Assembly: GCA_022605955.1 (NCBI GenBank)
Contig: JAKCOZ010000304.1
Span: 216,434-280,433, forward strand
DNA length: 64,000 bases
Direction of reading: 5' to 3'
Origin: Rallus limicola
Taxonomy: Eukaryota > Chordata > Aves > Gruiformes > Rallidae
Shown here: one piece after another, positions 24,630 through 37,301 of the stretch
How the letters are laid out: every line of letters starts with the position of its first letter
Position numbering within the stretch: the stretch's first letter is position 1
Position numbers and translations under genes: made by a program
Notes under the pieces: model-generated
What the model was told of the DNA's origin: nothing
Seen by the model: only the letters and a program-made list of their open reading frames with translations
Databases searched by the model: none

Positions 24630-27600
24630 CTGAAAGGCATAGCTTGTCTGAAACCTCCTAACAGGACACACAAGCAGACCCTGTCACTTTGGCTCTCAGC
24701 CTTTTCCTTTACCTGGAAAGAGGGAACATGCCTGGAAGCTCCTACGGTACTTTTCTCGGCCCTAGCAGACTGCAGTTCAAAACATGCTAAACGTCCAGCA
24801 ATAACTCCCAAAGTAAAGAAGCTAGGACTGAAAGGCATAGCTTGTCTGAAACCTCCTAACAGGACACACAAGCAGACCCTGTCACTTTGGCTCTCAGCCT
24901 TTTCCTTTGCCTGGAAAGAGGGAACATGCCTGGAACCTCCTAAGGTGCTTTTCTCGGCCGTAGCAGACTGCAGTTCAAAACATGCTAAACGTCCAGCAAT
25001 AACTCCCAAAGTAAAGAAGCTAGGACTGAAAGGCATAGCTTGTCTGAAACCTCCTAACAGGACACACAAGCAGACCCTGTCACTTTGGCTCTCAGCCTTT
25101 TCCTTTGCCTGGAAAGAGGGAACATGCCTGGAACCTCCTACGGTGCTTTTCTCGGCCCTAGCAGACTGCAGTTCAAAACATGCTAAACGTCCAGCAATAA
25201 CTCCCAAAGTAAAGAAGCTAGGACTGAAAGGCATAGCTTGTCTGAAACCTCCTAACAGGACACACAAGCAGACCCTGTCACTTTGGCTCTCAGCCTTTTC
25301 CTTTGCCTGGAAAGAGGGAACATGCCTGGAACCTCCTACGGTGCTTTTCTCGGCCCTAGCAGACTGCAGTTCAAAACATGCTAAACGTCCAGCAATAACT
25401 CCCAAAGTAAAGAAGCTAGGCATGAAAGGCATAGCTTGTCTGAAACCTCCTAACAGGACACACAAGCAGACCCTGTCACTTTGGCTCTCAGCCTTTTCCT
25501 TTGCCTGGAAAGAGGGAACATGCCTGGAACCTCCTACGGTGCTTTTCTCGGCCCTAGCAGACTGCAGTTCAAAACATGCTAAACGTCCAGCAATAACTCC
25601 CAAAGTAAAGAAGCTAGGCATGAAAGGCATAGCTTGTCTGAAACCTCCTAACAGGACACACAAGCAGACCCTGTCACTTTGGCTCTCAGCCTTTTCCTTT
25701 GCCTGGAAAGAGGGAACATGCCTGGAACCTCCTACGGTGCTTTTCTCGGCCCTAGCAGACTGCAGTTCAAAACATGCTAAACGTCCAGCAATAACTCCCA
25801 AAGTAAAGAAGCTAGGCATGAAAGGCATAGCTTGTCTGAAACCTCCTAACAGGACACACAAGCAGACCCTGTCACTTTGGCTCTCAGCCTTTTCCTTTGC
25901 CTGGAAAGAGGGAACATGCCTGGAAGCTCCTACGGTGCTTTTCTCGGCCCTAGCTGACTGCAGTTCAAAACATGCTAAACGTCCAGCAATAACTCCCAAA
26001 GTAAAGAAGCTAGGCATGAAAGGCATAGCTTGTCTGAAACCTCCTAACAGGACACACAAGCAGACCCTGTCACTTTGGCTCTCAGCCTTTTCCTTTGCCT
26101 GGAAAGAGGGAACATGCCTGGAAGCTCCTACGGTGCTTTTCTCGGCCCTAGCAGACTGCAGTTCAAAACATGCTAAACGTCCAGCAATAACTCCCAAAGT
26201 AAAGAAGCTAGGCATGAAAGGCATAGCTTGTCTGAAACCTCCTAACAGGACACACAAGCAGACCCTGTCACTTTGGCTCTCAGCCTTTTCCTTTGCCTGG
26301 AAAGAGGGAACATGCCTGGAACCTCCTACGGTGCTTTTCTCGGCCCTAGCAGACTGCAGTTCAAAACATGCTAAACGTCCAGCAATAACTCCCAAAGTAA
26401 AGAAGCTAGGACTGAAAGGCATAGCTTGTCTGAAACCTCCTAACAGGACACACAAGCAGACCCTGTCACTTTGGCTCTCAGCCTTTTCCTTTGCCTGGAA
26501 AGAGGGAACATGCCTGGAACCTCCTACGGTGCTTTTCTCGGCCCTAGCAGACTGCAGTTCAAAACATGCTAAACGTCCAGCAATAACTCCCAAAGTAAAG
26601 AAGCTAGGCATGAAAGGCATAGCTTGTCTGAAACCTCCTAACAGGACACACAAGCAGACCCTGTCACTTTGGCTCTCAGCCTTTTCCTTTGCCTGGAAAG
26701 AGGGAACATGCCTGGAACCTCCTACGGTGCTTTTCTCGGCCCTAGCAGACTGCAGTTCAAAACATGCTAAACGTCCAGCAATAACTCCCAAAGTAAAGAA
26801 GCTAGGACTGAAAGGCATAGCTTGTCTGAAACCTCCTAACAGGACACACAAGCAGACCCTGTCACTTTGGCTCTCAGCCTTTTCCTTTGCCTGGAAAGAG
26901 GGAACATGCCTGGAAGCTCCTACGGTGCTTTTCTCGGCCCTAGCAGACTGCAGTTCAAAACATGCTAAACGTCCAGCAATAACTCCCAAAGTAAAGAAGC
27001 TAGGACTGAAAGGCATAGCTTGTCTGAAACCTCCTAACAGGACACACAAGCAGACCCTGTCACTTTGGCTCTCAGCCTTTTCCTTTGCCTGGAAAGAGGG
27101 AACATGCCTGGAACCTCCTAAGGTGCTTTTCTCGGCCCTAGCAGACTGCAGTTCAAAACATGCTAAACGTCCAGCAATAACTCCCAAAGTAAAGAAGCTA
27201 GGACTGAAAGGCATAGCTTGTCTGAAACCTCCTAACAGGACACACAAGCAGACCCTGTCACTTTGGCTCTCAGCCTTTTCCTTTGCCTGGAAAGAGGGAA
27301 CATGCCTGGAACCTCCTACGGTGCTTTTCTCGGCCCTAGCAGACTGCAGTTCAAAACATGCTAAACGTCCAGCAATAACTCCCAAAGTAAAGAAGCTAGG
27401 ACTGAAAGGCATAGCTTGTCTGAAACCTCCTAACAGGACACACAAGCAGACCCTGTCACTTTGGCTCTCAGCCTTTTCCTTTGCCTGGAAAGAGGGAACA
27501 TGCCTGGAAGCTCCTACGGTGCTTTTCTCGGCCCTAGCAGACTGCAGTTCAAAACATGCTAAACGTCCAGCAATAACTCCCAAAGTAAAGAAGCTAGGAC

Positions 27601-28985
27601 TGAAAGGCATAGCTTGTCTGAAACCTCCTAACAGGACACACAAGCAGACCCTGTCACTTTGGCTCTCAGCCTTTTCCTTTGCCTGGAAAGAGGGAACATG
27701 CCTGGAACCTCCTACGGTGCTTTTCTCGGCCCTAGCAGACTGCAGTTCAAAACATGCTAAACGTCCAGCAATAACTCCCAAAGTAAAGAAGCTAGGCATG
27801 AAAGGCATAGCTTGTCTGAAACCTCCTAACAGGACACACAAGCAGACCCTGTCACTTTGGCTCTCAGCCTTTTCCTTTGCCTGGAAAGAGGGAACATGCC
27901 TGGAACCTCCTACGGTGCTTTTCTCGGCCCTAGCAGACTGCAGTTCAAAACATGCTAAACGTCCAGCAATAACTCCCAAAGTAAAGAAGCTAGGCATGAA
28001 AGGCATAGCTTGTCTGAAACCTCCTAACAGGACACACAAGCAGACCCTGTCACTTTGGCTCTCAGCCTTTTCCTTTGCCTGGAAAGAGGGAACATGCCTG
28101 GAAGCTCCTACGGTGCTTTTCTCGGCCCTAGCTGACTGCAGTTCAAAACATGCTAAACGTCCAGCAATAACTCCCAAAGTAAAGAAGCTAGGCATGAAAG
28201 GCATAGCTTGTCTGAAACCTCCTAACAGGACACACAAGCAGACCCTGTCACTTTGGCTCTCAGCCTTTTCCTTTGCCTGGAAAGAGGGAACATGCCTGGA
28301 AGCTCCTACGGTGCTTTTCTCGGCCCTAGCAGACTGCAGTTCAAAACATGCTAAACGTCCAGCAATAACTCCCAAAGTAAAGAAGCTAGGCATGAAAGGC
28401 ATAGCTTGTCTGAAACCTCCTAACAGGACACACAAGCAGACCCTGTCACTTTGGCTCTCAGCCTTTTCCTTTGCCTGGAAAGAGGGAACATGCCTGGAAG
28501 CTCCTACGGTGCTTTTCTCGACCCTAGCAGACTGCAGTTCAAAACATGCTAAACGTCCAGCAATAACTCCCAAAGTAAAGAAGCTAGGCATGAAAGGCAT
28601 AGCTTGTCTGAAACCTCCTAACAGGACACACAAGCAGACCCTGTCACTTTGGCTCTCAGCCTTTTCCTTTGCCTGGAAAGAGGGAACATGCCTGGAACCT
28701 CCTACGGTGCTTTTCTCGGCCCTAGCAGACTGCAGTTCAAAACATGCTAAACGTCCAGCAATAACTCCCAAAGTAAAGAAGCTAGGACTGAAAGGCATAG
28801 CTTGTCTGAAACCTCCTAACAGGACACACAAGCAGACCCTGTCACTTTGGCTCTCAGCCTTTTCCTTTGCCTGGAAAGAGGGAACATGCCTGGAAGCTCC
28901 TACGGTGCTTTTCTCGGCCCTAGCAGACTGCAGTTCAAAACATGCTAAACGTCCAGCAATAACTCCCAAAGTAAAGAAGCTAGGC
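24630..28985 (+). repeat. Two tandem copies of an 11-mer HOR (2,178 bp each)
   Basis: Copies at about 24630-26807 and 26808-28985. Matching rare variants lie exactly 11 x 198 = 2,178 bases apart: CCTAAGGTG (A at 24943 and 27121) and TAGCTGAC (near 25951 and 28129). The order of CA- and AC-type units and of G186 units is also largely shared. Some units differ at site 186, so the copies are not identical. CCTAAGGTG recurs at 30289 and 31477, and CGGTACTTTT is shared by 24749 and 31283 (6,534 bases, 33 units = 3 x 11), so the same HOR family continues to the right. Confidence 0.88.
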
Positions 28986-31900
28986 ATGAAAGGCATAGCT
29001 TGTCTGAAACCTCCTAACAGGACACACAAGCAGACCCTGTCACTTTGGCTCTCAGCCTTTTCCTTTGCCTGGAAAGAGGGAACATGCCTGGAAGCTCCTA
29101 CGGTGCTTTTCTCGGCCCTAGCAGACTGCAGTTCAAAACATGCTAAACGTCCAGCAATAACTCCCAAAGTAAAGAAGCTAGGCATGAAAGGCATAGCTTG
29201 TCTGAAACCTCCTAACAGGACACACAAGCAGACCCTGTCACTTTGGCTCTCAGCCTTTTCCTTTGCCTGGAAAGAGGGAACATGCCTGGAAGCTCCTACG
29301 GTGCTTTTCTCGGCCCTAGCAGACTGCAGTTCAAAACATGCTAAACGTCCAGCAATAACTCCCAAAGTAAAGAAGCTAGGCATGAAAGGCATAGCTTGTC
29401 TGAAACCTCCTAACAGGACACACAAGCAGACCCTGTCACTTTGGCTCTCAGCCTTTTCCTTTGCCTGGAAAGAGGGAACATGCCTGGAACCTCCTACGGT
29501 GCTTTTCTCGGCCCTAGCAGACTGCAGTTCAAAACATGCTAAACGTCCAGCAATAACTCCCAAAGTAAAGAAGCTAGGCATGAAAGGCATAGCTTGTCTG
29601 AAACCTCCTAACAGGACACACAAGCAGACCCTGTCACTTTGGCTCTCAGCCTTTTCCTTTGCCTGGAAAGAAGGAACATACCTGCTACCTCCTACAGTGC
29701 TTTTCTCGGCCCTAGCAGACTGCAGTTCAAAACATGCTAAACGTCCAGCAATAACTCCCAAAGTAAAGAAGCTAGGACTGAAAGGCATAGCTTGTCTGAA
29801 AACTCCTAACAGGACACACAAGCAGACCCTGTCACTTTGGCTCTCAGCCTTTTCCTTTGCCTGGAAAGAGGGAACATGCCTGGAACCTCCTACGGTGCTT
29901 TTCTCGGCCCTAGCAGACTGCAGTTCAAAACATGCTAAACGTCCAGCAATAACTCCCAAAGTAAAGAAGCTAGGACTGAAAGGCATAGCTTGTCTGAAAC
30001 CTTATAACAGGACACACAAGCAGACCCTGTCACTTTGGCTCTCAGCCTTTTCCTTTGCCTGGAAAGAGGGAACATGCCTGGAACCTCCTACGGTGCTTTT
30101 CTCGGCCCTAGCAGACTGCAGTTCAAAACATGCTAAACGTCCAGCAATAACTCCCAAAGTAAAGAAGCTAGGCATGAAAGGCATAGCTTGTCTGAAACCT
30201 CCTAACAGGACACACAAGCAGACCCTGTCACTTTGGCTCTCAGCCTTTTCCTTTGCCTGGAAAGAGGGAACATGCCTGGAACCTCCTAAGGTGCTTTTCT
30301 CGGCCCTAGCAGACTGCAGTTCAAAACATGCTAAACGTCCAGCAATAACTCCCAAAGTAAAGAAGCTAGGACTGAAAGGCATAGCTTGTCTGAAACCTCC
30401 TAACAGGACACACAAGCAGACCCTGTCACTTTGGCTCTCAGCCTTTTCCTTTGCCTGGAAAGAGGGAACATGCCTGGAAGCTCCTACGGTGCTTTACTCG
30501 GCCCTAGCAGACTGCAGTTCAAAACATGCTAAACGTCCAGCAATAACTCCCAAAGTAAAGAAGCTAGGCCTGAAAGGCATAGCTTGTCTGAAACCTTATA
30601 ACAGGACACACAAGCAGACCCTGTCACTTTGGCTCTCAGCCTTTTCCTTTGCCTGGAAAGAGGGAACATGCCTGGAACCTCCTACGGTGCTTTTCTCGGC
30701 CCTAGCAGACTGCAGTTCAAAACATGCTAAACGTCCAGCAATAACTCCCAAAGTAAAGAAGCTAGGCATGAAAGGCATAGCTTGTCTGAAACCTCCTAAC
30801 AGGACACACAAGCAGACCCTGTCACTTTGGCTCTCAGCCTTTTCCTTTGCCTGGAAAGAGGGAACATGCCTGGAACCTCCTACGGTGCTTTTCTCGGCCC
30901 TAGCAGACTGCAGTTCAAAACTTGCTAAACGTCCAGCAATAACTCCCAAAGTAAAGAAGCTAGGACTGAAAGGCATAGCTTGTCTGAAACCTCCTAACAG
31001 GACACACAAGCAGACCCTGTCACTTTGGCTCTCAGCCTTTTCCTTTGCCTGGAAAGAGGGAACATGCCTGGAACCTCCTACGGTGCTTTTCTCGGCCCTA
31101 GCAGACTGCAGTTCAAAACATGCTAAACGTCCAGCAATAACTCCCAAAGTAAAGAAGCTAGGACTGAAAGGCATAGCTTGTCTGAAACCTCCTAACAGGA
31201 CACACAAGCAGACCCTGTCACTTTGGCTCTCAGCCTTTTCCTTTGCCTGGAAAGAGGGAACATGCCTGGAAGCTCCTACGGTACTTTTCTCGGCCCTAGC
31301 AGACTGCAGTTCAAAACATGCTAAACGTCCAGCAATAACTCCCAAAGTAAAGAAGCTAGGACTGAAAGGCATAGCTTGTCTGAAACCTCCTAACAGGACA
31401 CACAAGCAGACCCTGTCACTTTGGCTCTCAGCCTTTTCCTTTGCCTGGAAAGAGGGAACATGCCTGGAACCTCCTAAGGTGCTTTTCTCGGCCCTAGCAG
31501 ACTGCAGTTCAAAACATGCTAAACGTCCAGCAATAACTCCCAAAGTAAAGAAGCTAGGACTGAAAGGCATAGCTTGTCTGAAACCTCCTAACAGGACACA
31601 CAAGCAGACCCTGTCACTTTGGCTCTCAGCCTTTTCCTTTGCCTGGAAAGAGGGAACATGCCTGGAACCTCCTACGGTGCTTTTCTCGGCCCTAGCAGTC
31701 TGCAGTTCAAAACATGCTAAACGTCCAGCAATAACTCCCAAAGTAAAGAAGCTAGGACTGAAAGGCATAGCTTGTCTGAAACCTCCTAACAGGACACACA
31801 AGCAGACCCTGTCACTTTGGCTCTCAGCCTTTTCCTTTGCCTGGAAAGAGGGAACATGCCTGGAAGCTCCTACGGTGCTTTTCTCGGCCCTAGCAGACTG

Positions 31901-32549
31901 CAGTTCAAAACATGCTAAACGTCCAGCAATAACTCCCAAAGTAAAGAAGCTAGGACTGAAAGGCATAGCTTGTCTGAAACCTCCTAACAGGACACACAAG
32001 CAGACCCTGTCACTTTGGCTCTCAGCCTTTTCCTTTGCCTGGAAAGAGGGAACATGCCTGGAACCTCCTACGGTGCTTTTCTCGGCCCTAGCAGACTGCA
32101 GTTCAAAACATGCTAAACGTCCAGCAATAACTCCCAAAGTAAAGAAGCTAGGCATGAAAGGCATAGCTTGTCTGAAACCTCCTAACAGGACACACAAGCA
32201 GACCCTGTCACTTTGGCTCTCAGCCTTTTCCTTTGCCTGGAAAGAGGGAACATGCCTGGAACCTCCTACGGTGCTTTTCTCGGCCCTAGCAGACTGCAGT
32301 TCAAAACATGCTAAACGTCCAGCAATAACTCCCAAAGTAAAGAAGCTAGGCATGAAAGGCATAGCTTGTCTGAAACCTCCTAACAGGACACACAAGTAGA
32401 CCCTGTCACTTTGGCTCTCAGCCTTTTCCTTTGCCTGGAAAGAAGGAACATACCTGCTACCTCCTACAGTGCTTTTCTCGGCCCTAGCAGACTGCAGTTC
32501 AAAACATGCTAAACGTCCAGCAATAACTCCCAAAGTAAAGAAGCTAGGA
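28986..32549 (+). repeat. Satellite segment with a partial third 11-mer HOR copy at about 31164-32351
   Basis: The run beginning near 31164 (CGGTACTTTT unit, then CCTAAGGTG unit, A unit, G186 unit, A unit, CA-type A unit) repeats the order seen 33 units earlier at 24630 and 22 units earlier at 26808. Between 28986 and 31163 the order is different, with two CCTTATAAC units (near 30001 and 30595) and one CTTTACTCGG unit near 30494. A CAG-to-TAG change at 32397 (ACAAGTAGACC) interrupts the spurious plus-strand frame. Nothing other than satellite is present. Confidence 0.82.
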
Positions 32550-34133
32550 CTGAAAGGCATAGCTTGTCTGAAACCTCCTAACAGGACACACAAGCAGACC
32601 CTGTCACTTTGGCTCTCAGCCTTTTCCTTTGCCTGGAAAGAGGGAACATGCCTGGAACCTCCTACGGTGCTTTTCTCGGCCCTAGCAGACTGCAGTTCAA
32701 AACATGCTAAACGTCCAGCAATAACTCCCAAAGTAAAGAAGCTAGGACTGAAAGGCATAGCTTGTCTGAAACCTCCTAACAGGACACACAAGCAGACCCT
32801 GTCACTTTGGCTCTCAGCCTTTTCCTTTGCCTGGAAAGAGGGAACATGCCTGGAAGCTCCTACGGTGCTTTTCTCGGCCCTAGCAGACTGCAGTTCAAAA
32901 CATGCTAAACCTCCAGCAATAACTCCCAAAGTAAAGAAGCTAGGCATGAAAGGCATAGCTTGTCTGAAACCTCCTAACAGGACACACAAGCAGACCCTGT
33001 CACTTTGGCTCTCAGCCTTTTCCTTTGCCTGGAAAGAGGGAACATGCCTGGAACCTCCTACGGTGCTTTTCTCGGCCCTAGCAGACTGCAGTTCAAAACA
33101 TGCTAAACGTCCAGCAATAACTCCCAAAGTAAAGAAGCTAGGCATGAAAGGCATAGCTTGTCTGAAACCTCCTAACAGGACACACAAGCAGACCCTGTCA
33201 CTTTGGCTCTCAGCCTTTTCCTTTGCCTGGAAAGAAGGAACATACCTGCTACCTCCTACAGTGCTTTTCTCGGCCCTAGCAGACTGCAGTTCAAAACATG
33301 CTAAACGTCCAGCAATAACTCCCAAAGTAAAGAAGCTAGGCCTGAAAGGCATAGCTTGTCTGAAACCTCCTAACAGGACACACAAGCAGACCCTGTCACT
33401 TTGGCTCTCAGCCTTTTCCTTTGCCTGGAAAGAGGGAACATGCCTGGAACCTCCTACGGTGCTTTTCTCGGCCCTAGCAGACTGCAGTTCAAAACATGCT
33501 AAACGTCCAGCAATAACTCCCAAAGTAAAGAAGCTAGGCATGAAAGGCATAGCTTGTCTGAAACCTCCTAACAGGACACACAAGCAGACCCTGTCACTTT
33601 GGCTCTCAGCCTTTTCCTTTGCCTGGAAAGAGGGAACATGCCTGGAACCTCCTACGGTGCTTTTCTCGGCCCTAGCAGACTGCAGTTCAAAACATGCTAA
33701 ACGTCCAGCAATAACTCCCAAAGTAAAGAAGCTAGGACTGAAAGGCATAGCTTGTCTGAAACCTCCTAACAGGACACACAAGCAGACCCTGTCACTTTGG
33801 CTCTCAGCCTTTTCCTTTGCCTGGAAAGAGGGAACATGCCTGGAAGCTCCTACGGTGCTTTTCTCGGCCCTAGCAGACTGCAGTTCAAAACATGCTAAAC
33901 GTCCAGCAATAACTCCCAAAGTAAAGAAGCTAGGACTGAAAGGCATAGCTTGTCTGAAACCTCCTAACAGGACACACAAGCAGACCCTGTCACTTTGGCT
34001 CTCAGCCTTTTCCTTTGCCTGGAAAGAGGGAACATGCCTGGAAGCTCCTACGGTGCTTTTCTCGGCCCTAGCAGACTGCAGTTCAAAACATGCTAAACGT
34101 CCAGCAATAACTCCCAAAGTAAAGAAGCTAGGA

Positions 34134-36905
34134 CGGAAAGGCATAGCTTGTCTGAAACCTTATAACAGGACACACAAGCAGACCCTGTCACTTTGGCTCT
34201 CAGCCTTTTCCTTTGCCTGGAAAGAGGGAACATGCCTGGAAGCTCCTACGGTGCTTTTCTCGGCCCTAGCAGACTGCAGTTCAAAACATGCTAAACGTCC
34301 AGCAATAACTCCCAAAGTAAAGAAGCTAGGCATGAAAGGCATAGCTTGTCTGAAACCTCCTAACAGGACACACAAGCAGACCCTGTCACTTTGGCTCTCA
34401 GCCTTTTCCTTTGCCTGGAAAGAGGGAACATGCCTGGAACCTCCTACGGTGCTTTTCTCGACCCTAGCAGACTGCAGTTCAAAACATGCTAAACGTCCAG
34501 CAATAACTCCCAAAGTAAAGAAGCTAGGCATGAAAGGCATAGCTTGTCTGAAACCTCCTAACAGGACACACAAGCAGACCCTGTCACTTTGGCTCTCAGC
34601 CTTTTCCTTTGCCTGGAAAGAGGGAACATGCCTGGAACCTCCTACGGTGCTTTTCTCGGCCCTAGCAGACTGCAGTTCAAAACATGCTAAACGTCCAGCA
34701 ATAACTCCCAAAGTAAAGAAGCTAGGACTGAAAGGCATAGCTTGTCTGAAACCTCCTAACAGGACACACAAGCAGACCCTGTCACTTTGGCTCTCAGCCT
34801 TTTCCTTTGCCTGGAAAGAGGGAACATGCCTGGAACCTCCTACGGTGCTTTTCTCGGCCCTAGCAGACTGCAGTTCAAAACATGCTAAACGTCCAGCAAT
34901 AACTCCCAAAGTAAAGAAGCTAGGCATGAAAGGCATAGCTTGTCTGAAACCTCCTAACAGGACACACAAGCAGACCCTGTCACTTTGGCTCTCAGCCTTT
35001 TCCTTTGCCTGGAAAGAGGGAACATGCCTGGAACCTCCTACGGTGCTTTTCTCGGCCCTAGCAGACTGCAGTTCAAAACATGCTAAACGTCCAGCAATAA
35101 CTCCCAAAGTAAAGAAGCTAGGACTGAAAGGCATAGCTTGTCTGAAACCTCCTAACAGGACACACAAGCAGACCCTGTCACTTTGGCTCTCAGCCTTTTC
35201 CTTTGCCTGGAAAGAGGGAACATGCCTGGAACCTCCTACGGTGCTTTTCTCGGCCCTAGCAGACTGCAGTTCAAAACATGCTAAACGTCCAGCAATAACT
35301 CCCAAAGTAAAGAAGCTAGGACTGAAAGGCATAGCTTGTCTGAAACCTCCTAACAGGACACACAAGCAGACCCTGTCACTTTGGCTCTCAGCCTTTTCCT
35401 TTGCCTGGAAAGAGGGAACATGCCTGGAAGCTCCTACGGTGCTTTTCTCGGCCCTAGCAGACTGCAGTTCAAAACATGCTAAACGTCCAGCAATAACTCC
35501 CAAAGTAAAGAAGCTAGGACGGAAAGGCATAGCTTGTCTGAAACCTTATAACAGGACACACAAGCAGACCCTGTCACTTTGGCTCTCAGCCTTTTCCTTT
35601 GCCTGGAAAGAGGGAACATGCCTGGAAGCTCCTACGGTGCTTTTCTCGGCCCTAGCAGACTGCAGTTCAAAACATGCTAAACGTCCAGCAATAACTCCCA
35701 AAGTAAAGAAGCTAGGCATGAAAGGCATAGCTTGTCTGAAACCTCCTAACAGGACACACAAGCAGACCCTGTCACTTTGGCTCTCAGCCTTTTCCTTTGC
35801 CTGGAAAGAGGGAACATGCCTGGAAGCTCCTACGGTGCTTTTCTCGACCCTAGCAGACTGCAGTTCAAAACATGCTAAACGTCCAGCAATAACTCCCAAA
35901 GTAAAGAAGCTAGGCATGAAAGGCATAGCTTGTCTGAAACCTCCTAACAGGACACACAAGCAGACCCTGTCACTTTGGCTCTCAGCCTTTTCCTTTGCCT
36001 GGAAAGAGGGAACATGCCTGGAAGCTCCTACGGTGCTTTTCTCGGCCCTAGCAGACTGCAGTTCAAAACATGCTAAACGTCCAGCAATAACTCCCAAAGT
36101 AAAGAAGCTAGGACTGAAAGGCATAGCTTGTCTGAAACCTCCTAACAGGACACACAAGCAGACCCTGTCACTTTGGCTCTCAGCCTTTTCCTTTGCCTGG
36201 AAAGAGGGAACATGCCTGGAACCTCCTACGGTGCTTTTCTCGGCCCTAGCAGACTGCAGTTCAAAACATGCTAAACGTCCAGCAATAACTCCCAAAGTAA
36301 AGAAGCTAGGCATGAAAGGCATAGCTTGTCTGAAACCTCCTAACAGGACACACAAGCAGACCCTGTCACTTTGGCTCTCAGCCTTTTCCTTTGCCTGGAA
36401 AGAAGGAACATACCTGCTACCTCCTACAGTGCTTTTCTCGGCCCTAGCAGACTGCAGTTCAAAACATGCTAAACGTCCAGCAATAACTCCCAAAGTAAAG
36501 AAGCTAGGACTGAAAGGCATAGCTTGTCTGGAACCTCCTAACAGGACACACAAGCAGACCCTGTCACTTTGGCTCTCAGCCTTTTCCTTTGCCTGGAAAG
36601 AGGGAACATGCCTGGAACCTCCTACGGTGCTTTTCTCGGCCCTAGCAGACTGCAGTTCAAAACATGCTAAACGTCGAGCAATAACTCCCAAAGTAAAGAA
36701 GCTAGGCCTGAAAGGCATAGCTTGTCTGAAACCTCCTAACAGGACACACAAGCAGACCCTGTCACTTTGGCTCTCAGCCTTTTCCTTTGCCTGGAAAGAG
36801 GGAACATGCCTGGAACCTCCTACGGTGCTTTTCTCGGCCCTAGCAGACTGCAGTTCAAAACATGCTAAACGTCCAGCAATAACTCCCAAAGTAAAGAAGC
36901 TAGGA
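34134..36905 (+). repeat. Two diverged copies of a second 7-mer HOR (1,386 bp each)
   Basis: Copies at 34134-35519 and 35520-36905. Each opens with a unit that combines ACGGAAAGG at the 77-78 site with CCTTATAAC, followed by a unit carrying CTCGACCC (A at 34461 and 35847, exactly 1,386 apart). CTCGACCC also occurs at 28521, 30 units before the first of these. The later units differ (for example type B near 36410 in copy two only), so only the first few monomers are clearly homologous. The marker set differs from the 14-20 kb 7-mer, so the shared length of seven appears independent. Confidence 0.8.
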
Positions 36906-37301
36906 CTGAAAGGCATAGCTTGTCTGAAACCTTATAACAGGACACACAAGCAGACCCTGTCACTTTGGCTCTCAGCCTTTTCCTTTGCCTGGAAAGAGGG
37001 AACATGCCTGGAACCTCCTACGGTGCTTTTCTCGGCCCTAGCAGACTGCAGTTCAAAACATGCTAAACGTCCAGCAATAACTCCCAAAGTAAAGAAGCTA
37101 GGCATGAAAGGCATAGCTTGTCTGAAACCTCCTAACAGGACACACAAGCAGACCCTGTCACTTTGGCTCTCAGCCTTTTCCTTTGCCTGGAAAGAGGGAA
37201 CATGCCTGGAAGCTCCTACGGTGCTTTTCTCGGCCCTAGCAGACTGCAGTTCAAAACATGCTAAACGTCCAGCAATAACTCCCAAAGTAAAGAAGCTAGG
37301 C

